Shown piece after piece: positions 1 through 12,294 of a stretch of 64,000 bases of DNA. Position 1 is the stretch's first letter. Each line of letters opens with the position of its first letter. The translations under genes and the position numbers were made by a program. This DNA comes from Adineta ricciae (taxonomy: Eukaryota > Rotifera > Eurotatoria > Adinetida > Adinetidae), in contig CAJNOJ010000083.1 in NCBI GenBank assembly GCA_905250025.1, forward strand, positions 62,001-126,000, written 5' to 3'. The notes under the pieces are model-generated. The model had not been told where the DNA came from. It ran no database searches and saw only the letters and a program-made list of their open reading frames with translations.

Positions 1-1780
<1,780 letters not shown>

Positions 1781-1884
1781 TATCAGTGTTTTGTCTTTGT
1801 GAAGAAAAAGTCTAGAAAAAATGAAGAACGTTTTTTGTCTGTGCTTTCCTTTTTTTTTCTTGTTATTTTATTGTCCTAGTCGGA

Positions 1885-1890
1885 AATAAA
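1885..1890 (+). terminator. polyadenylation signal AATAAA after NUDT21
   Basis: A canonical AATAAA hexamer lies 105 bases past the NUDT21 stop codon, in a T-rich 3' UTR, and is placed as expected for its poly(A) signal. Confidence 0.6.
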
Positions 1891-2056
1891 AGTTCCAAAA
1901 CATCATTGTTGTACATGTAACGTGTATATGAATTTGTATGCAAAGTCAGATGTCAAAGGTGTTTGTTTTTTCATTTTATGTTTGTTTTTTTCTGGTATTG
2001 AACAACGATGAAAAGAATGAATTTATTGACTTATAATTAAAAATAGAAGGTTTAGC

Positions 2057-2845
2057 TCAAGGTTCGAAAAATTCATCATCATTATCATCGATATCGTCAT
2101 CCTCGTTCTCCTCTTCCTTCGGATCGGTTTTCGTCGATGAATCCGTGGTTGATTTCGTCGATTTCTTTTCGTTTGTACTTGCCACACCACGCGTTTGCTT
2201 ACGAGTTGACTTTAGTTTATATTGCGGGATGGTGTCGTCATCATCATTATCTTTTGTGTCTACAGTCGTCGCGATTGATACCGGTGCTCGAACGGGCATA
2301 AATTGATTATCTTCATCATCGATGAGAATTTGTTTCTTTACCGGTCGACGAAAAATTAGTTGTGATTGAACATCTTCTTCTTCTTTGTCGTGATCGCTAT
2401 CTTTGGTCACCGAAGACTTGACACGTGTCCGCAGAAAATCATTCAGTGCATGTTGATTACCTCTACTACTTAAGTGATGTTCATTGACATCGTCCAGATC
2501 GTATTTTTTCCATTTATCCGCTGGTCGAGCGAATGTATCGTCTGCTGGACGTTTTTTAAATGTGATTGCGTGACTTGGAATAGTTGGATTTCGTGGTATT
2601 GTTGAAGGCGCTTCTTCATCGGTTATAATGACAGAAGTTTGGGTTTTGGTATGTACATCATGTTGTTTTTCAAGATTGACAAGTTTATCGAAAACGTCGT
2701 TTGAACGCGATTTGAAATCCGAAGAAGAATTGGTCAATTGATAGAAATCTATTGAAGAGAAAAGAAAACCTATTCGTCTTTTCTTCAAATTCTCGCGACA
2801 TTTTGTTTCTCGAAATTCTCGTTTCCTAACAAGAATACCTGACAT
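2057..2845 (-). CDS. TSSC4: TSSC4-like U5 snRNP assembly factor
   Basis: Disordered acidic nuclear protein resembling TSSC4, a chaperone in de novo assembly of U5 and tri-snRNP. The diagnostic pieces are an early FKSRSNDVFDKL segment (family pattern: SR-x-x-x-IF-x-x-L) and the central ADKWKKYDLDDV block, matching the family's ERWTKYSLEDV, followed by an ALNDFL motif. The C-terminus is a D/E-rich tail. An uninterrupted frame runs from an ATG at 2857, but bases 2749-2838 look like a 90-bp intron (GTATTC...CAATAG on the minus strand). Removing it keeps frame and gives a start MSDFYQLTNSS from the ATG at 2845. Without splicing the N-terminus would carry a basic insert unlike the family. Family assignment is by motif only. 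Confidence 0.72.
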   Translation of the reverse strand: MSGILVRKREFRETKCRENLKKRRIGFLFSSIDFYQLTNSSSDFKSRSNDVFDKLVNLEKQHDVHTKTQTSVIITDEEAPSTIPRNPTIPSHAITFKKRPADDTFARPADKWKKYDLDDVNEHHLSSRGNQHALNDFLRTRVKSSVTKDSDHDKEEEDVQSQLIFRRPVKKQILIDDEDNQFMPVRAPVSIATTVDTKDNDDDDTIPQYKLKSTRKQTRGVASTNEKKSTKSTTDSSTKTDPKEEENEDDDIDDNDDEFFEP

Positions 2846-3057
2846 ATTGATAGACAATTTCTTCGTGACGATGATCTACAATTACGAAATAAGCTATGTG
2901 GTTGTTAGTCTTTGTAATTTATTCAAACAAAGAAGTACGTTCTTTTTTAATGACATAATCAACTTTATACTACGCGGTTAGCGAAAGAATGAAAATACGG
3001 GATGTATACTAGAAAACGTAGGAGAAGGAAATGGATTTTCGAGGTTCATTTCATTGT

Positions 3058-3415
3058 CTATTTCTGTTCATTGCCGGCTTCTTCTTCAGGTGGCTTTTCA
3101 TCGGCAAATTGACTGGGTAATTTTCGTACGCATCGATCATGTTCCCAATTGGCCCAAGAATAGATCGAATAGCCAAGTAAAATATTTGGTACCCAGAACG
3201 TCAAAATGGTTTTGAAAAGTCGTGAATAATATCGATATGTAACATCACCAAGCACACCAGCGTATGGGTTTTGTTCATATGGTGAAAGGGTATATTCAAC
3301 CTAGGAAACAAACGAATCAAAGAATATATGTAAAGGAAATCATTCGACGTACTTTGCCACGTTGTTGACCAATTCTACCCCAAACCATACCCAATCGATT
3401 TAATGACAGACGCAT
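3058..3415 (-). CDS. UQCRQ: Cytochrome b-c1 complex subunit 8
   Basis: Small single-pass subunit of mitochondrial complex III. Two exons (3353-3415 and 3058-3300, intron 52 bp) give about 101 residues. The join creates the family's YTLSPYEQNPYAGV stretch, equivalent to YSLSPFEQRAYPHV in mammals. It is followed by the membrane segment FWVPNILLGYSIYSW and a charged tail. The ATG at 3415 opens the exon and lies ten bases after a good 3' splice acceptor (TTTCAATAG), so a 5' UTR intron or trans-splice site is likely. The C-terminus is extended by a Glu-rich segment not seen in mammals. It lies tail-to-head on the same strand as the TSSC4-like gene. Confidence 0.9.
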
Positions 3416-3680
3416 CTTGCTATTATCTATTGAAATAAAAAGATCGATTTAGATTATATTCAATCTACTAGATAGAAGTAAATAAGAAAACATTCGACTG
3501 TTTTACAAATAAACTATACAGTAGATGGGCCGTTTACCAATAGAAACGAAAGTTTCGCATAGATGTCGCTGAAGATCAGCAGAACAAGACAGGATAGGGA
3601 CTTCAATGATTTTATTGTAACACTTTTTATTAAGTAAAAAACACGCGGATGAGATTGCACATTTCATTTATCACAGAGTG

Positions 3681-4577
3681 TCAATGTTCGGTTAAGTTGG
3701 ATTGTTTTTTGATAGAGAAGAATTTCTTATTCATTCTGATAAAGCTGAATTCAAACGCCTTGTGTGGATTGTATAAATTGACTTCCTTGTGAAAGATGAC
3801 ATAGTTTTTCTCATGAAATAGCTGAAAGAGATTATGAGCAGGTTTGTAATCATAAATCGTCTCGTTATTAACGTTCTTCACAAGGTTCGATAGATGTATT
3901 TCCACAAGTATCTGACGAATATTTTCACTTAGGTCATCAGTTGTATTGAATAAATCCTTGAAGAGCTCGTATTCACTTCCTTCGATATCGATTTTCAGAA
4001 TATCGAGATATTGTTCTGTGTGATTTAACTCCGACATGATCATTCGCAATGATTTTGTACCATGCAGCCCACTTCCGATGCTTGCCTGATGAAATGTACA
4101 AATCTCTGTACAGTTGAATTGTTTCCTATCGAACGTGTGAATATCACAATTGGGCAACAAACGTTTCGTTTCATTCTCAAAACTGAATTCGCCATTCGAA
4201 CCAAGACTGTAGATTAAACATGATGACTTATTTTGTAAACGATAGGGATCGCATATCCATTTACCACCATCGCCGTTGCATCCAAGACGTTGTTCGAATC
4301 GACAGGAGAATGTTGGTTCGTAGTTATCTTGAAAGAACATATAATGCGGACCGGAGAATTGATTGCGGTTATGTTGAAGATAAAATCGATCTTTTCGACG
4401 TTGCCAATCGTGGTCGTCTTCACAAAAGAATTCGTCACTTTCAAGCCATGATAGTCGACAGTTAGACTCACTGATTTGGTTCAGTGAACGTGGAGAGTGA
4501 TGACTGGTAAGGAATATGAGAGATATAAAGCAAAAGACGAAAAAAATAACGCAAAATCGTCGATTCCAGTTGATCAT
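3681..4577 (-). CDS. METTL24/FkbM-type membrane-anchored methyltransferase
   Basis: Predicted type II membrane protein of 298 residues. An N-terminal signal anchor (FCVIFFVFCFISLIFL, residues 8-23) is followed by a lumenal methyltransferase-like domain. Visible hallmarks are WICDPYRL, the nucleotide-binding-like CLIYSLGSNGEFSFE (about 120-135) and the FkbM-type KIDIEGSEYELFKDL motif (about 195-210). Several NxS/T sequons fit a secretory-pathway location. It resembles the METTL24 and METTL-like families of animals, whose substrates are poorly known, so the substrate here is unassigned. Single exon, with no internal intron needed. The next gene, dystrobrevin, is divergent, with about 590 bp between start codons. 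Confidence 0.8.
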   Translation of the reverse strand: MINWNRRFCVIFFVFCFISLIFLTSHHSPRSLNQISESNCRLSWLESDEFFCEDDHDWQRRKDRFYLQHNRNQFSGPHYMFFQDNYEPTFSCRFEQRLGCNGDGGKWICDPYRLQNKSSCLIYSLGSNGEFSFENETKRLLPNCDIHTFDRKQFNCTEICTFHQASIGSGLHGTKSLRMIMSELNHTEQYLDILKIDIEGSEYELFKDLFNTTDDLSENIRQILVEIHLSNLVKNVNNETIYDYKPAHNLFQLFHEKNYVIFHKEVNLYNPHKAFEFSFIRMNKKFFSIKKQSNLTEH

Positions 4578-5171
4578 TTCGATTTTGAAATTGACTAAAT
4601 ATTCGTTCTTAATTTTTTTTTGTTTTATATTGCATTTTTGCGTATGAAAAACGAGCGCTTATCAGGAGTGCAAAAATGAATAAATCACACAGCTGCATAT
4701 GGTATCAACAAACGGTAAATAAGATCTGAGTTTTTATTTGTCTTTTTCTGCTTGTTCTAAAATATTTATAAACATGAACATATTTTCATCCGAAAAATTG
4801 CTTTGCGGTATTCACTAGTGCATTGATTCTCATCAATATTTTTTGTTTGCGTTTTGTTCAACATTACTATAGCTTGTTTGATTAATAAGTCGAAGAGAAG
4901 AGAAGAGAAACTACTCCGATGATCGAGATATATCATCAGGTACACTTAGCGAATGTTGTCAGTGCAAACGTCTGAACAGAAGAGACATTTGTATTAGATA
5001 CTACAACGTGCGCCATCTTCATTTATTTTTTCCCTCTTTTCGGAATTCATCGACAATTCAATGTAACCAATCCACAGAATCGTTTTTATTTCAGGATAGA
5101 TCCATCCGTTCAATTTCCGTTTGGTGGAAAAAGAAAATCCTCTCGGCATTCGTTCATTGTGTTCCGATGGG
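4578..5171. other. divergent intergenic region
   Basis: Space between two divergently transcribed genes, probably a shared promoter region. A TTTTTATTTCAG acceptor near 5094 suggests a 5' UTR intron or trans-splice acceptor for dystrobrevin. No coding segment was recognised. Confidence 0.45.
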
Positions 5172-7605
5172 ATGATGAATGCACGTTTTAGTAATGAATT
5201 ACAGCAATTACAAATGGAGTTGCGTATGTTTGATAAATTTCTAATTGACAAATCAATCATTTCTCTCATGAATAGGTGCTCAGAACTTTGATCTGATTCG
5301 ATTTTCTACGTACCGAACAGCATGTAAATTACGTTTTATCCAAAAGAGATTAAACTGTAAATATTTTTTCAAGTCGAAGATGACTCCAATCGGTTTGCTC
5401 TAATATATTCTAGTTCATCTGCTCGATCTTATCAATGTCGTTGAAGCACTCCGAGAAGCTTATAAAAATTTATCGTTCGATCTCACTTCCGCTAACACAA
5501 CACCAATCAAATCTCGGACACCGTCATTTTTACCAAACAGCGATAAATATCTTTCAGTCAAACAACTAACCGGTTTTCTCACGTCTATTTACACCAATTT
5601 AAATAAACGTTTGCCAATCTCACAACAAATTCATCACATCGACAATTGCGTTCACTCAGCTATCGCTTGGCTTCTATATGTTTACAATGCCGGTGATTTT
5701 ATTGTTAGTTTCAATTCATTCCGTGTTGTATTGATTTTGCTATGTTCTGGTAAACTGATCGATAAGCTACGTCATTTATTTACATCTTGTTTTTCCACTT
5801 CATTGTCAAATACGTTAACTCATGGGCAGATAGATGAACTTTTACATGAAATTTTGGCATTACCATATGCACTGCAAGAAATTTCACATTCCACTTATTG
5901 TACGAATTATGCACGATTGCTATTTTCTCAATCATCATCGATAACACTCGACGAATTTCTTCAAATGTTAATCTACCAAAATAGGACACCGAATTGTCTG
6001 CAATGGTTGATTATATTTTACCGTTTGATCAGTGTAGAAAATGGTAAGTTTTCTCCTAACGTTTCTGCAATGATGTACTCCATTTTTTCACTACATTTTG
6101 ACCTGAATATTCACTGTCGAAAAAAGCGAACTGAGCAGAAAACAAGAAGAACTTACATGACACGATGTGTTTTCATTTAGTCATTCATCGCGTCAAATGT
6201 TCAGCTTGTCAGCGGCCGTCATTTTCGGGTTTTCGTTATAAATGTCAACAATGTCATAATCGAACGTATCAATTATGTCAAGATTGTTTCTGGCGTGGGC
6301 GAACATCCGAACAACATTTGTCAACACATGAGATGAAAGAATACACATATTTCACTCCGCCGAATAAAGATTTCCGACAATCCATTCGAAAGTGAGTGAA
6401 CAAAGCAGCTCAAATCGAATTCATCTTCAACTTCGTTTCTGTCCTTTTCAGATCATTGAAATGCATGCCAAAGAATAATAAACGCTATCAATTTTCCAGT
6501 TCGCTCACAGTCGATCGAGAACAACAATCAAGCGAACATCGAGATATATCATTATACACGAAACAGCTTGCTTCCGCTGTAGATAATTACGATTCGAACT
6601 CACCGGATGAAACTCGGTTTCGACAGAGATATACCGATCGTGGCAGTGCGGAGAAGAAGCTTTTGATTTCAAAACTCGAAGCAGAAAACAGGTACGAAGA
6701 AAAGAACGTCTTATAGCCAAAGAAGTGTATCGATACTTTAGACGTATACTTCATGAAATCAAAACATTACGTGCACAACTCAAGTATCGATCGTTGGACT
6801 ATCTTCGCGCTGCTGATCAGGATGTCGATGTCTTTTGTACAATAGACCAGGAACATGCTCGAAAAGTGCCCCACCACACATTGAGCTTCGATGATGAATA
6901 TTTAGATGATCATTATCATACGATGCGACCTGCTGGTTCAGCGGAAACGGCAATGAATCGAACTCACTATGCTGAAGACGAATTAGAAACTCTGCTAGCA
7001 CGAAAAGACCACTTAGAATCCCGTATTGATCATTTGAGACAAAGCCGAGAAGAAGTAACAGCACAATTAGATCATTTAGGAAGAATTCTACATACTTCCT
7101 CTCATATACGACAAAGATCTGCTACGACTAGTCCGCACAATCGTTCCACAGCGTCGCCATGGCACACAAATTCACTTCAACGTGCCTCGAAGAAAGTGAC
7201 ATATCGAAGTTACTCAACACCAGCAACACCTGTTCATCATCAATTCATGAACCATCGTAAAAGAGAAATCTTAGCTCTCATTTTCGTCATCTCAACTTTT
7301 CCTTTGTCTTTTAGTACGAACAGATTTACTTCTGGCCGCCGACTCTCTAACATCTGCTCTATCAACATTGGTTCAACATTTGAATACAAGTAAAATTCAC
7401 TGTTCAATTTCCAGAAAAACCTTTTCACTTCTATCAATATTTAGATGGTGTAGCATCACATTCGGCAATGCTTTCATCCGAGAAGGAATTCGATTATTGT
7501 TCTCATTCTAACAATGATCCCGCTATGAACGATGATTATCTCGTTGGAAAGATCGACAATGACGAGCGATTATTCTATTCTACCTCCATAGATGAAAAAA
7601 TATGA
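5172..7605 (+). CDS. DTN: Dystrobrevin
   Basis: Cytoplasmic component of the dystrophin-associated complex at membrane and synapse. Eight exons join in frame: 5172-5223, 5276-5356, 5414-6043, 6181-6391, 6452-6691, 6742-7256, 7315-7389, 7445-7605. The N-terminus [18 protein letters not shown] aligns with the vertebrate MRAQDLDRIRLSTYRT. EF-hand-like helical regions follow ([14 protein letters not shown]). A ZZ zinc finger comes next ([19 protein letters not shown], then [11 protein letters not shown] and HEMKEYT). The C-terminal part has two coiled coils ([14 protein letters not shown] and [18 protein letters not shown]) and the conserved [19 protein letters not shown] block. The intron at 6692-6741 is only 50 bp and restores the coiled coil that otherwise appears frameshifted. 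The extreme C-terminus is short and less conserved than in vertebrates. Confidence 0.95.
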
Positions 7606-7950
7606 CATGACCAAGAGTTGACTTGCTGATCAGTCTAACTTTTCCATACATTTCAGAGAATATCAAGTGATTTCTACCCGTATTTATTTTTGTGCAGCGA
7701 ATTGTCTTACATAATGTTAGTAACTATTTTTTTTTGTTGTGTATTGAATAAAAACAATATGGAAATCTTCTGCAAGGTGATTGCTCGATTATTTCGATCA
7801 TATATGAGATTATTTATTTGGCAAATGTATTCCATATGCAGTAGCAAAGGTGAGAGGAAAGGGAAAATGTGTTACACATGAAAGCAAGCAAGCGCATCAC
7901 AACAACATAAAAAAATGCAGTATATATGGAGTCCGGTATATAATGATTGT
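7606..7950. other. convergent intergenic region
   Basis: 3' flanks of two converging genes. It contains T-rich stretches and an AATAAA near 7748, consistent with 3' end formation of the dystrobrevin transcript. No gene was seen. Confidence 0.45.
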
Positions 7951-8247
7951 TTACATAAAATGACGAAGACGAGCGAACGGTAGCATGAAGACTGCAAAGA
8001 TTGTGAAAGGTATGATCAGCGGTTGTTGCTGCAGGTGATGTGTTGCTGCGCTAGAGGATCTATTGCCGGCTGTTGTCGACCCGACTGTCGTTGTGGAGAC
8101 ATTGCTTCCACCTTGATTCATATCAGTACTATTATCTGTCGAGTCAGTTGAGTCATTGGTGTAGGCAGCAGTTGTCGAATCGACGGTGATAATCGCCAAA
8201 GAAAGAATAGCGATTGATATCAAAAGCAATTTGGCGAACTGTTCCAT
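7951..8247 (-). CDS. Small secreted or GPI-anchored Ser/Thr-rich protein
   Basis: Ninety-eight residues with a clear N-terminal signal peptide (LLLISIAILSLAIITV, about 7-22). The middle is a low-complexity Thr/Ser/Asn-rich mucin-like segment with NxS/T sequons. A C-terminal hydrophobic stretch (PLIIPFTIFAVFMLPFA) ends in a short basic tail. This layout fits a small GPI-anchored or single-pass surface glycoprotein; it is not a family I recognise. A strong acceptor (TTTTCTTCAG) ends six bases before the ATG, supporting the start and suggesting a spliced leader or leader intron. Confidence 0.6.
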   Translation of the reverse strand: MEQFAKLLLISIAILSLAIITVDSTTAAYTNDSTDSTDNSTDMNQGGSNVSTTTVGSTTAGNRSSSAATHHLQQQPLIIPFTIFAVFMLPFARLRHFM

Positions 8248-8978
8248 TGGATTGCTGAAGAAAATGGTGTGTTGTGCGACTGAAGATCTTGCTATTATAT
8301 TTGAATAAGACTCCCGTTCAAAATGAATACAAAGACATACTTGCTTGAATCAATATATACTTTTCACACTTCTTTTCTTCCGACAACAAAAAAACTTTGA
8401 CTGGACCAGACAGCGAGAGTTTTCATTTGAAAAAATCACATACTTTCTCTCTTTTATTAAGTTGATTTTTCCACAGAGAAAGGCTTGATTTGCATTGTAT
8501 TTTCCCTTCTTTATTTCCGGGAGAGAATGTGTAGTAAGAAAAACAAATACTAGATAAACAGTTTTGTCTTCAGATTGAGTTCTTCAATAACTAACATTCA
8601 TATGTCAATAGCAACGCATAGGACTGAAATCAGTGGACAACGATGACAGAAAGAAACAAAGTCATGTATTTTTAAATTTCCCAAGGCTGATTATGACTTT
8701 CTCCGCGAGAAAGATATTGTGTAAAATTGTTCAATAGAAGTTGATTTAACATAAAGATAAGTGCTGTTTAACTTCTGGAAGAAAAACTTCAATTCGATTA
8801 AACATACTTGAATAGAAATAAATTGAATTCAGATTGAGTTCTTTACTTTCTAACGCTCTCCACTCATCGACGACTGTTTTACGCAATCCGCTTTTTTTTT
8901 CTAAAGACATTCACTGCTTGACTTATGCGATTAAAAACTTGACATGCTCATGGTCAGAAGGAGTTCACTCGATGGGCT
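8248..8978. other. intergenic
   Basis: AT-rich DNA between two minus-strand genes, covering the promoter of the small surface protein and the 3' UTR of the CUB protein. No domain-bearing frame was seen on either strand. Confidence 0.4.
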
Positions 8979-9972
8979 TTATTTTTTTCGCCGCTGTTGA
9001 CAGAGCTTTCCGACAGTTACAAGAACTAACATCAATATACAACAACAAACAAGCGACAGAATGAACATCCATGACCAATTATAAAGTTTTTGTTTTGAAA
9101 TTCCTACAATAGAAACATCATTAGGATGCCCAGTTACAATAACATTTCATGAAGTCTCACTTGTTCGACATTGTTTCATTCTTTCGACACTATTCAAATG
9201 ACTATTATCACCGCAATAATCTTTGTCGAAACATATTAATGACGAATCAATACATCGCCGATTTTGACAGTAGAATTGACTTGAATTGAAACATTTCCCA
9301 TTACTGGACAGATCGTAAGTGACAAATTTTAATTCGAAACCCAACCCTTGACTTTTCGTTTGCCAGTCGATTGTAAATATCGAACTTTTCAGAATCAGCG
9401 CTGTCCGATCGAAACGTTGATCAGTATCTTTGCCACAGATAATCCGTAAAATCGAACCGGTTTTGAAACCCTAAATTGAACAAGATTCTCTTTTGAATTT
9501 CAACTAAACTCCTATACGATTTACATCAATGATTTGCAATCGGTCATCAACACCCGCATATTTCGCTTCCGTACAACGTGGAAACGACGAACTGGAATTC
9601 GATTGGAAATACTCGATCGACATCCACACACGTTTAGTCGTGCGAATAGTTATCGAACAGTGCGTATCGACAAAGTACATATACTTGTTCTAAAGAAAGT
9701 AATTCAATCGATGTGCAAAAAAAAATGAAAATTCCTAGTTTTACATGAAAATGAGTGTGCGAATATACCCTCCAAGTTGGTATATCGGTTAGATCGACTA
9801 GATTCTGATTACATAACGTTTGATTATCCATATAAACTTAAAAAAAACAACATCAATTTATCGAACAGGTGATGATCGTTTCGAAGATCTTACAGTTCAA
9901 TTGATTTTCAATTGCAGAAATCGACTTAAAATAAAGATGAAAGATAAATAATATAAACAAATACAACGACAT
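8979..9972 (-). CDS. CUB-LDLa single-pass membrane protein
   Basis: Five exons join in frame: 9894-9972, 9769-9836, 9525-9689, 9161-9470 and 8979-9103 (introns 47-79 bp). The product starts with a signal peptide (MSLYLFILFIFHLYFKSISA). A CUB-like domain follows, with CTEAKYAGVDDRLQIID, GSILRIICGKD and FTIDWQTKSQGLGFELKF. Next is one LDL-receptor class A repeat (CFNSSQFYCQNRRCIDSSLIC, CGDNS). The last exon adds a membrane helix (WMFILSLVCCCILMLVLVTV) and a very short basic tail. If the intron at 9104-9160 were retained, the protein would stop after the LDLa repeat with no membrane anchor, so a secreted isoform is possible. It is probably an extracellular binding or co-receptor protein; the ligand is unknown. 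Confidence 0.72.
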
Positions 9973-10423
9973 GATGATTCGAATCAATGACAGTGGTGGA
10001 CCAATTGACCGGACGATTTCTCAGTCATTGTATTCAACCAGCAATAGGAGTGAAAAAGGAGGAAAAGGAAAAAAATTGAATGCCAAGTGACCCCCCAATG
10101 GCGATCATTTTCAGTTCATATGCTATCGGCTTCATTTACATATGTGTAAGAGCCTTGCTGACCAACTGGGGCGAGCTTTCATCTGTCTAGAGGAAAGAAG
10201 CACAAGAAAAAAAAGTTAACTAAGTGGATTAACAATGGTTGTTCGCATTGCAAGTAACCAGCAGGTCATCAGATATGTGAAAAGAAACGACGTAACCGAA
10301 TGATGATTATTTGTAAATTTCTGCTGAGAATAGACAGTTCGTCTGACATCTTCACATGGTATCAAATAAATACATCAAGACAAATGAAAGTTTAATGTAA
10401 CAATCAAATTGAGTCCCTTGGCT

Positions 10424-10663
10424 ATGACGTATTGTTATTATCATTTGATGATTATTAGTCTTTCGTTATTGTTTGCTTATGTAATCAGCAATGCAATTAC
10501 ATTAAATGAAAGATTCTTCTATCAATATATAAAACAGGTTTCATATCATTCTGTTCCTGTTACAAAGAGTGTGCGAGAGATAGAGAGAAAGAAGGGAAGG
10601 AAGAGAGGCATGTCTCTTCTTACCATCTTCCTCTGCAAAGGAAATCACGCGTGTACAACATGA
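10424..10663 (+). CDS. Candidate small secreted prepropeptide
   Basis: From the ATG at 10424 a 79-residue frame begins with a convincing signal peptide (LMIISLSLLFAYVISNA). It continues with ITLNERFFYQYIKQ and then a very basic stretch with possible convertase sites (ERKKGRKRG) before a Cys-containing C-terminus. The layout recalls a neuropeptide or hormone precursor, but the basic part is encoded by a purine-rich low-complexity run and there is no family match. It may be chance or the first exon of something longer. Confidence 0.25.
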   Translation: MTYCYYHLMIISLSLLFAYVISNAITLNERFFYQYIKQVSYHSVPVTKSVREIERKKGRKRGMSLLTIFLCKGNHACTT

Positions 10664-11154
10664 TGATTACAAGCAGCACTTTGTCCTTCCGTGTAGAACA
10701 GTAATGAACTATCAGGCTCGTTTGTCATTCATTGATTCATTCGCTCGTTCGAATGTATACAACGTATTGATACAATTAGTCTTTGGCGTGTCCAACAAGA
10801 AGAAAAGGCGTAGACTTTTATTAATTGATATTATGCATGTCGAGATTTGTTAATCTTTGCTGTAACTTTGCAAAGAGAAGGCGAGAGAAAAGAATCAAGC
10901 CGTATTTTCTCTCTCTCACCCTTTTCTCTCCTCTGTAGTCTTCAAGAAAAAAAAGGTAAGCGCATTGATTTTATAATGAAACTGATTAAAATACAATCAT
11001 AGTCCTTGTATATATGCCTAGCGGTTAGAAAAAGGAAAAAGATATGTACGTATATATGTATAAACACATTTATTCATAAAAACACTTTGACAAAGGTCGC
11101 TTATTCATTGAGATCCAGTTGATTCTCTTAGGAATGAGACAGAAACGACGGTCG

Positions 11155-11361
11155 TTAGAACATGCGTTGATATATCCAGATGACGATGAAGAAGAACAAC
11201 AACTGATCGGATAATCTGTCCTCGATGTTCGAAATATTCAATACATCTGTCAACATATAATGTGTCGAGTTTCTTTCCTTGTTCATCCATTCTTGTTCTT
11301 TTTTTTTGTTCTCGATTGTGATTACATCATCGTATGAATTAGCAAAGAAATTGTCTGACAT
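11155..11361 (-). CDS. Candidate 68-aa tail-anchored protein
   Basis: A short minus-strand frame encodes a hydrophilic N-terminus (MSDNFFANSYDDVITIE, then a Lys/Glu-rich helix). It ends in a C-terminal hydrophobic segment (LLFFFIVIWIYQRMF), the layout of a tail-anchored membrane protein. A minus-strand AATAAA near 11070 lies at a suitable distance for the poly(A) signal. No homology was recognised and the start is not supported by a splice acceptor, so this remains tentative. Confidence 0.3.
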   Translation of the reverse strand: MSDNFFANSYDDVITIENKKKEQEWMNKERNSTHYMLTDVLNISNIEDRLSDQLLFFFIVIWIYQRMF

Positions 11362-12294
11362 TGAGTAATGAAAATTAGTAAAAAAAAAGGAGTGCGGCAG
11401 CAGTTGCACGTCTTCAGAGATCTCAAGAGGTGATAACCTTGATGAGTCGTAGCTAAATTGCTTTATATAAAACAACGAGACGACACATTGTAAGGTTCAT
11501 TAGCAATTGGATTCTCTTGTAAATGACTGTCTATTCCCATAATATCTTAATAAGTTTAGCAATTCTTCTTCATATCCGGATTTCTCCTCTGGAATTGGTA
11601 TTCACCAAAGTCAAACTCGCAGTTCGCCGCTTGGACGCATACAGTAAAACTTGTTTGCGTTCACATTACTTGCGCACAGGAAGTGTGTGTATGTAGCACT
11701 TTGAATACGTCGACACACAAACCGTTCAAGTTCTTCGCTTTATTTATCTCATTGCATCACACATCTCATCGATGCCAGACAAGCTCTCGTTCTCTTGTCG
11801 TTGATTTTTTTTTCGCTCTTTGTCGCCTGTATGTATATTTTTTTTTCTTCGCGTTCATACGATGTGTTAAACTGATGTCGTCAGCAACAAGTAGGAAAAA
11901 AAAACGGTAAGTATATGAGCTTTTAATACATATGACCAGAGGTCAGCACGAGTAGAATAAATACGATTCAAACACTTTTGAACAAGTAAAGCAAAGAAAA
12001 AGAAAAGACAGCGTACCAGCAATAGCAGTACAGTTACTCTAGTCGATGAGACGAAGAAGAGAGAAAGAAGAAAGAAAAATTCTTCCACTTCGTCTACCAT
12101 CGAACACTTCACATACCGTACATATAATTCATCATTAATACACATACACATATCGAGAAAGATAGACGCGACAGACGCGATCATTCATTCAGCTGAAAAT
12201 AGCGTCAGAGACGTGCGATTGTTTGAAAAACATGCTACCGATAGAATTTTCATTCGTGTCAACGTTGATATACTTTGCTTGAATTTCTTCTAGA

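Larger units (their letters stand above)
9973..12294. other. 2.3-kb gene-poor region with two weak small-gene candidates
   Basis: No large gene is visible between the CUB protein and the cyclase homologue. The stretch has purine and pyrimidine low-complexity tracts (for example 10570-10605 and 10900-10935). Two small open frames with membrane or signal features are listed separately at low confidence. The right part is probably the promoter and 5' UTR of the cyclase homologue, ending in a TTTCTTCTAG acceptor one base before its ATG. Confidence 0.4.
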
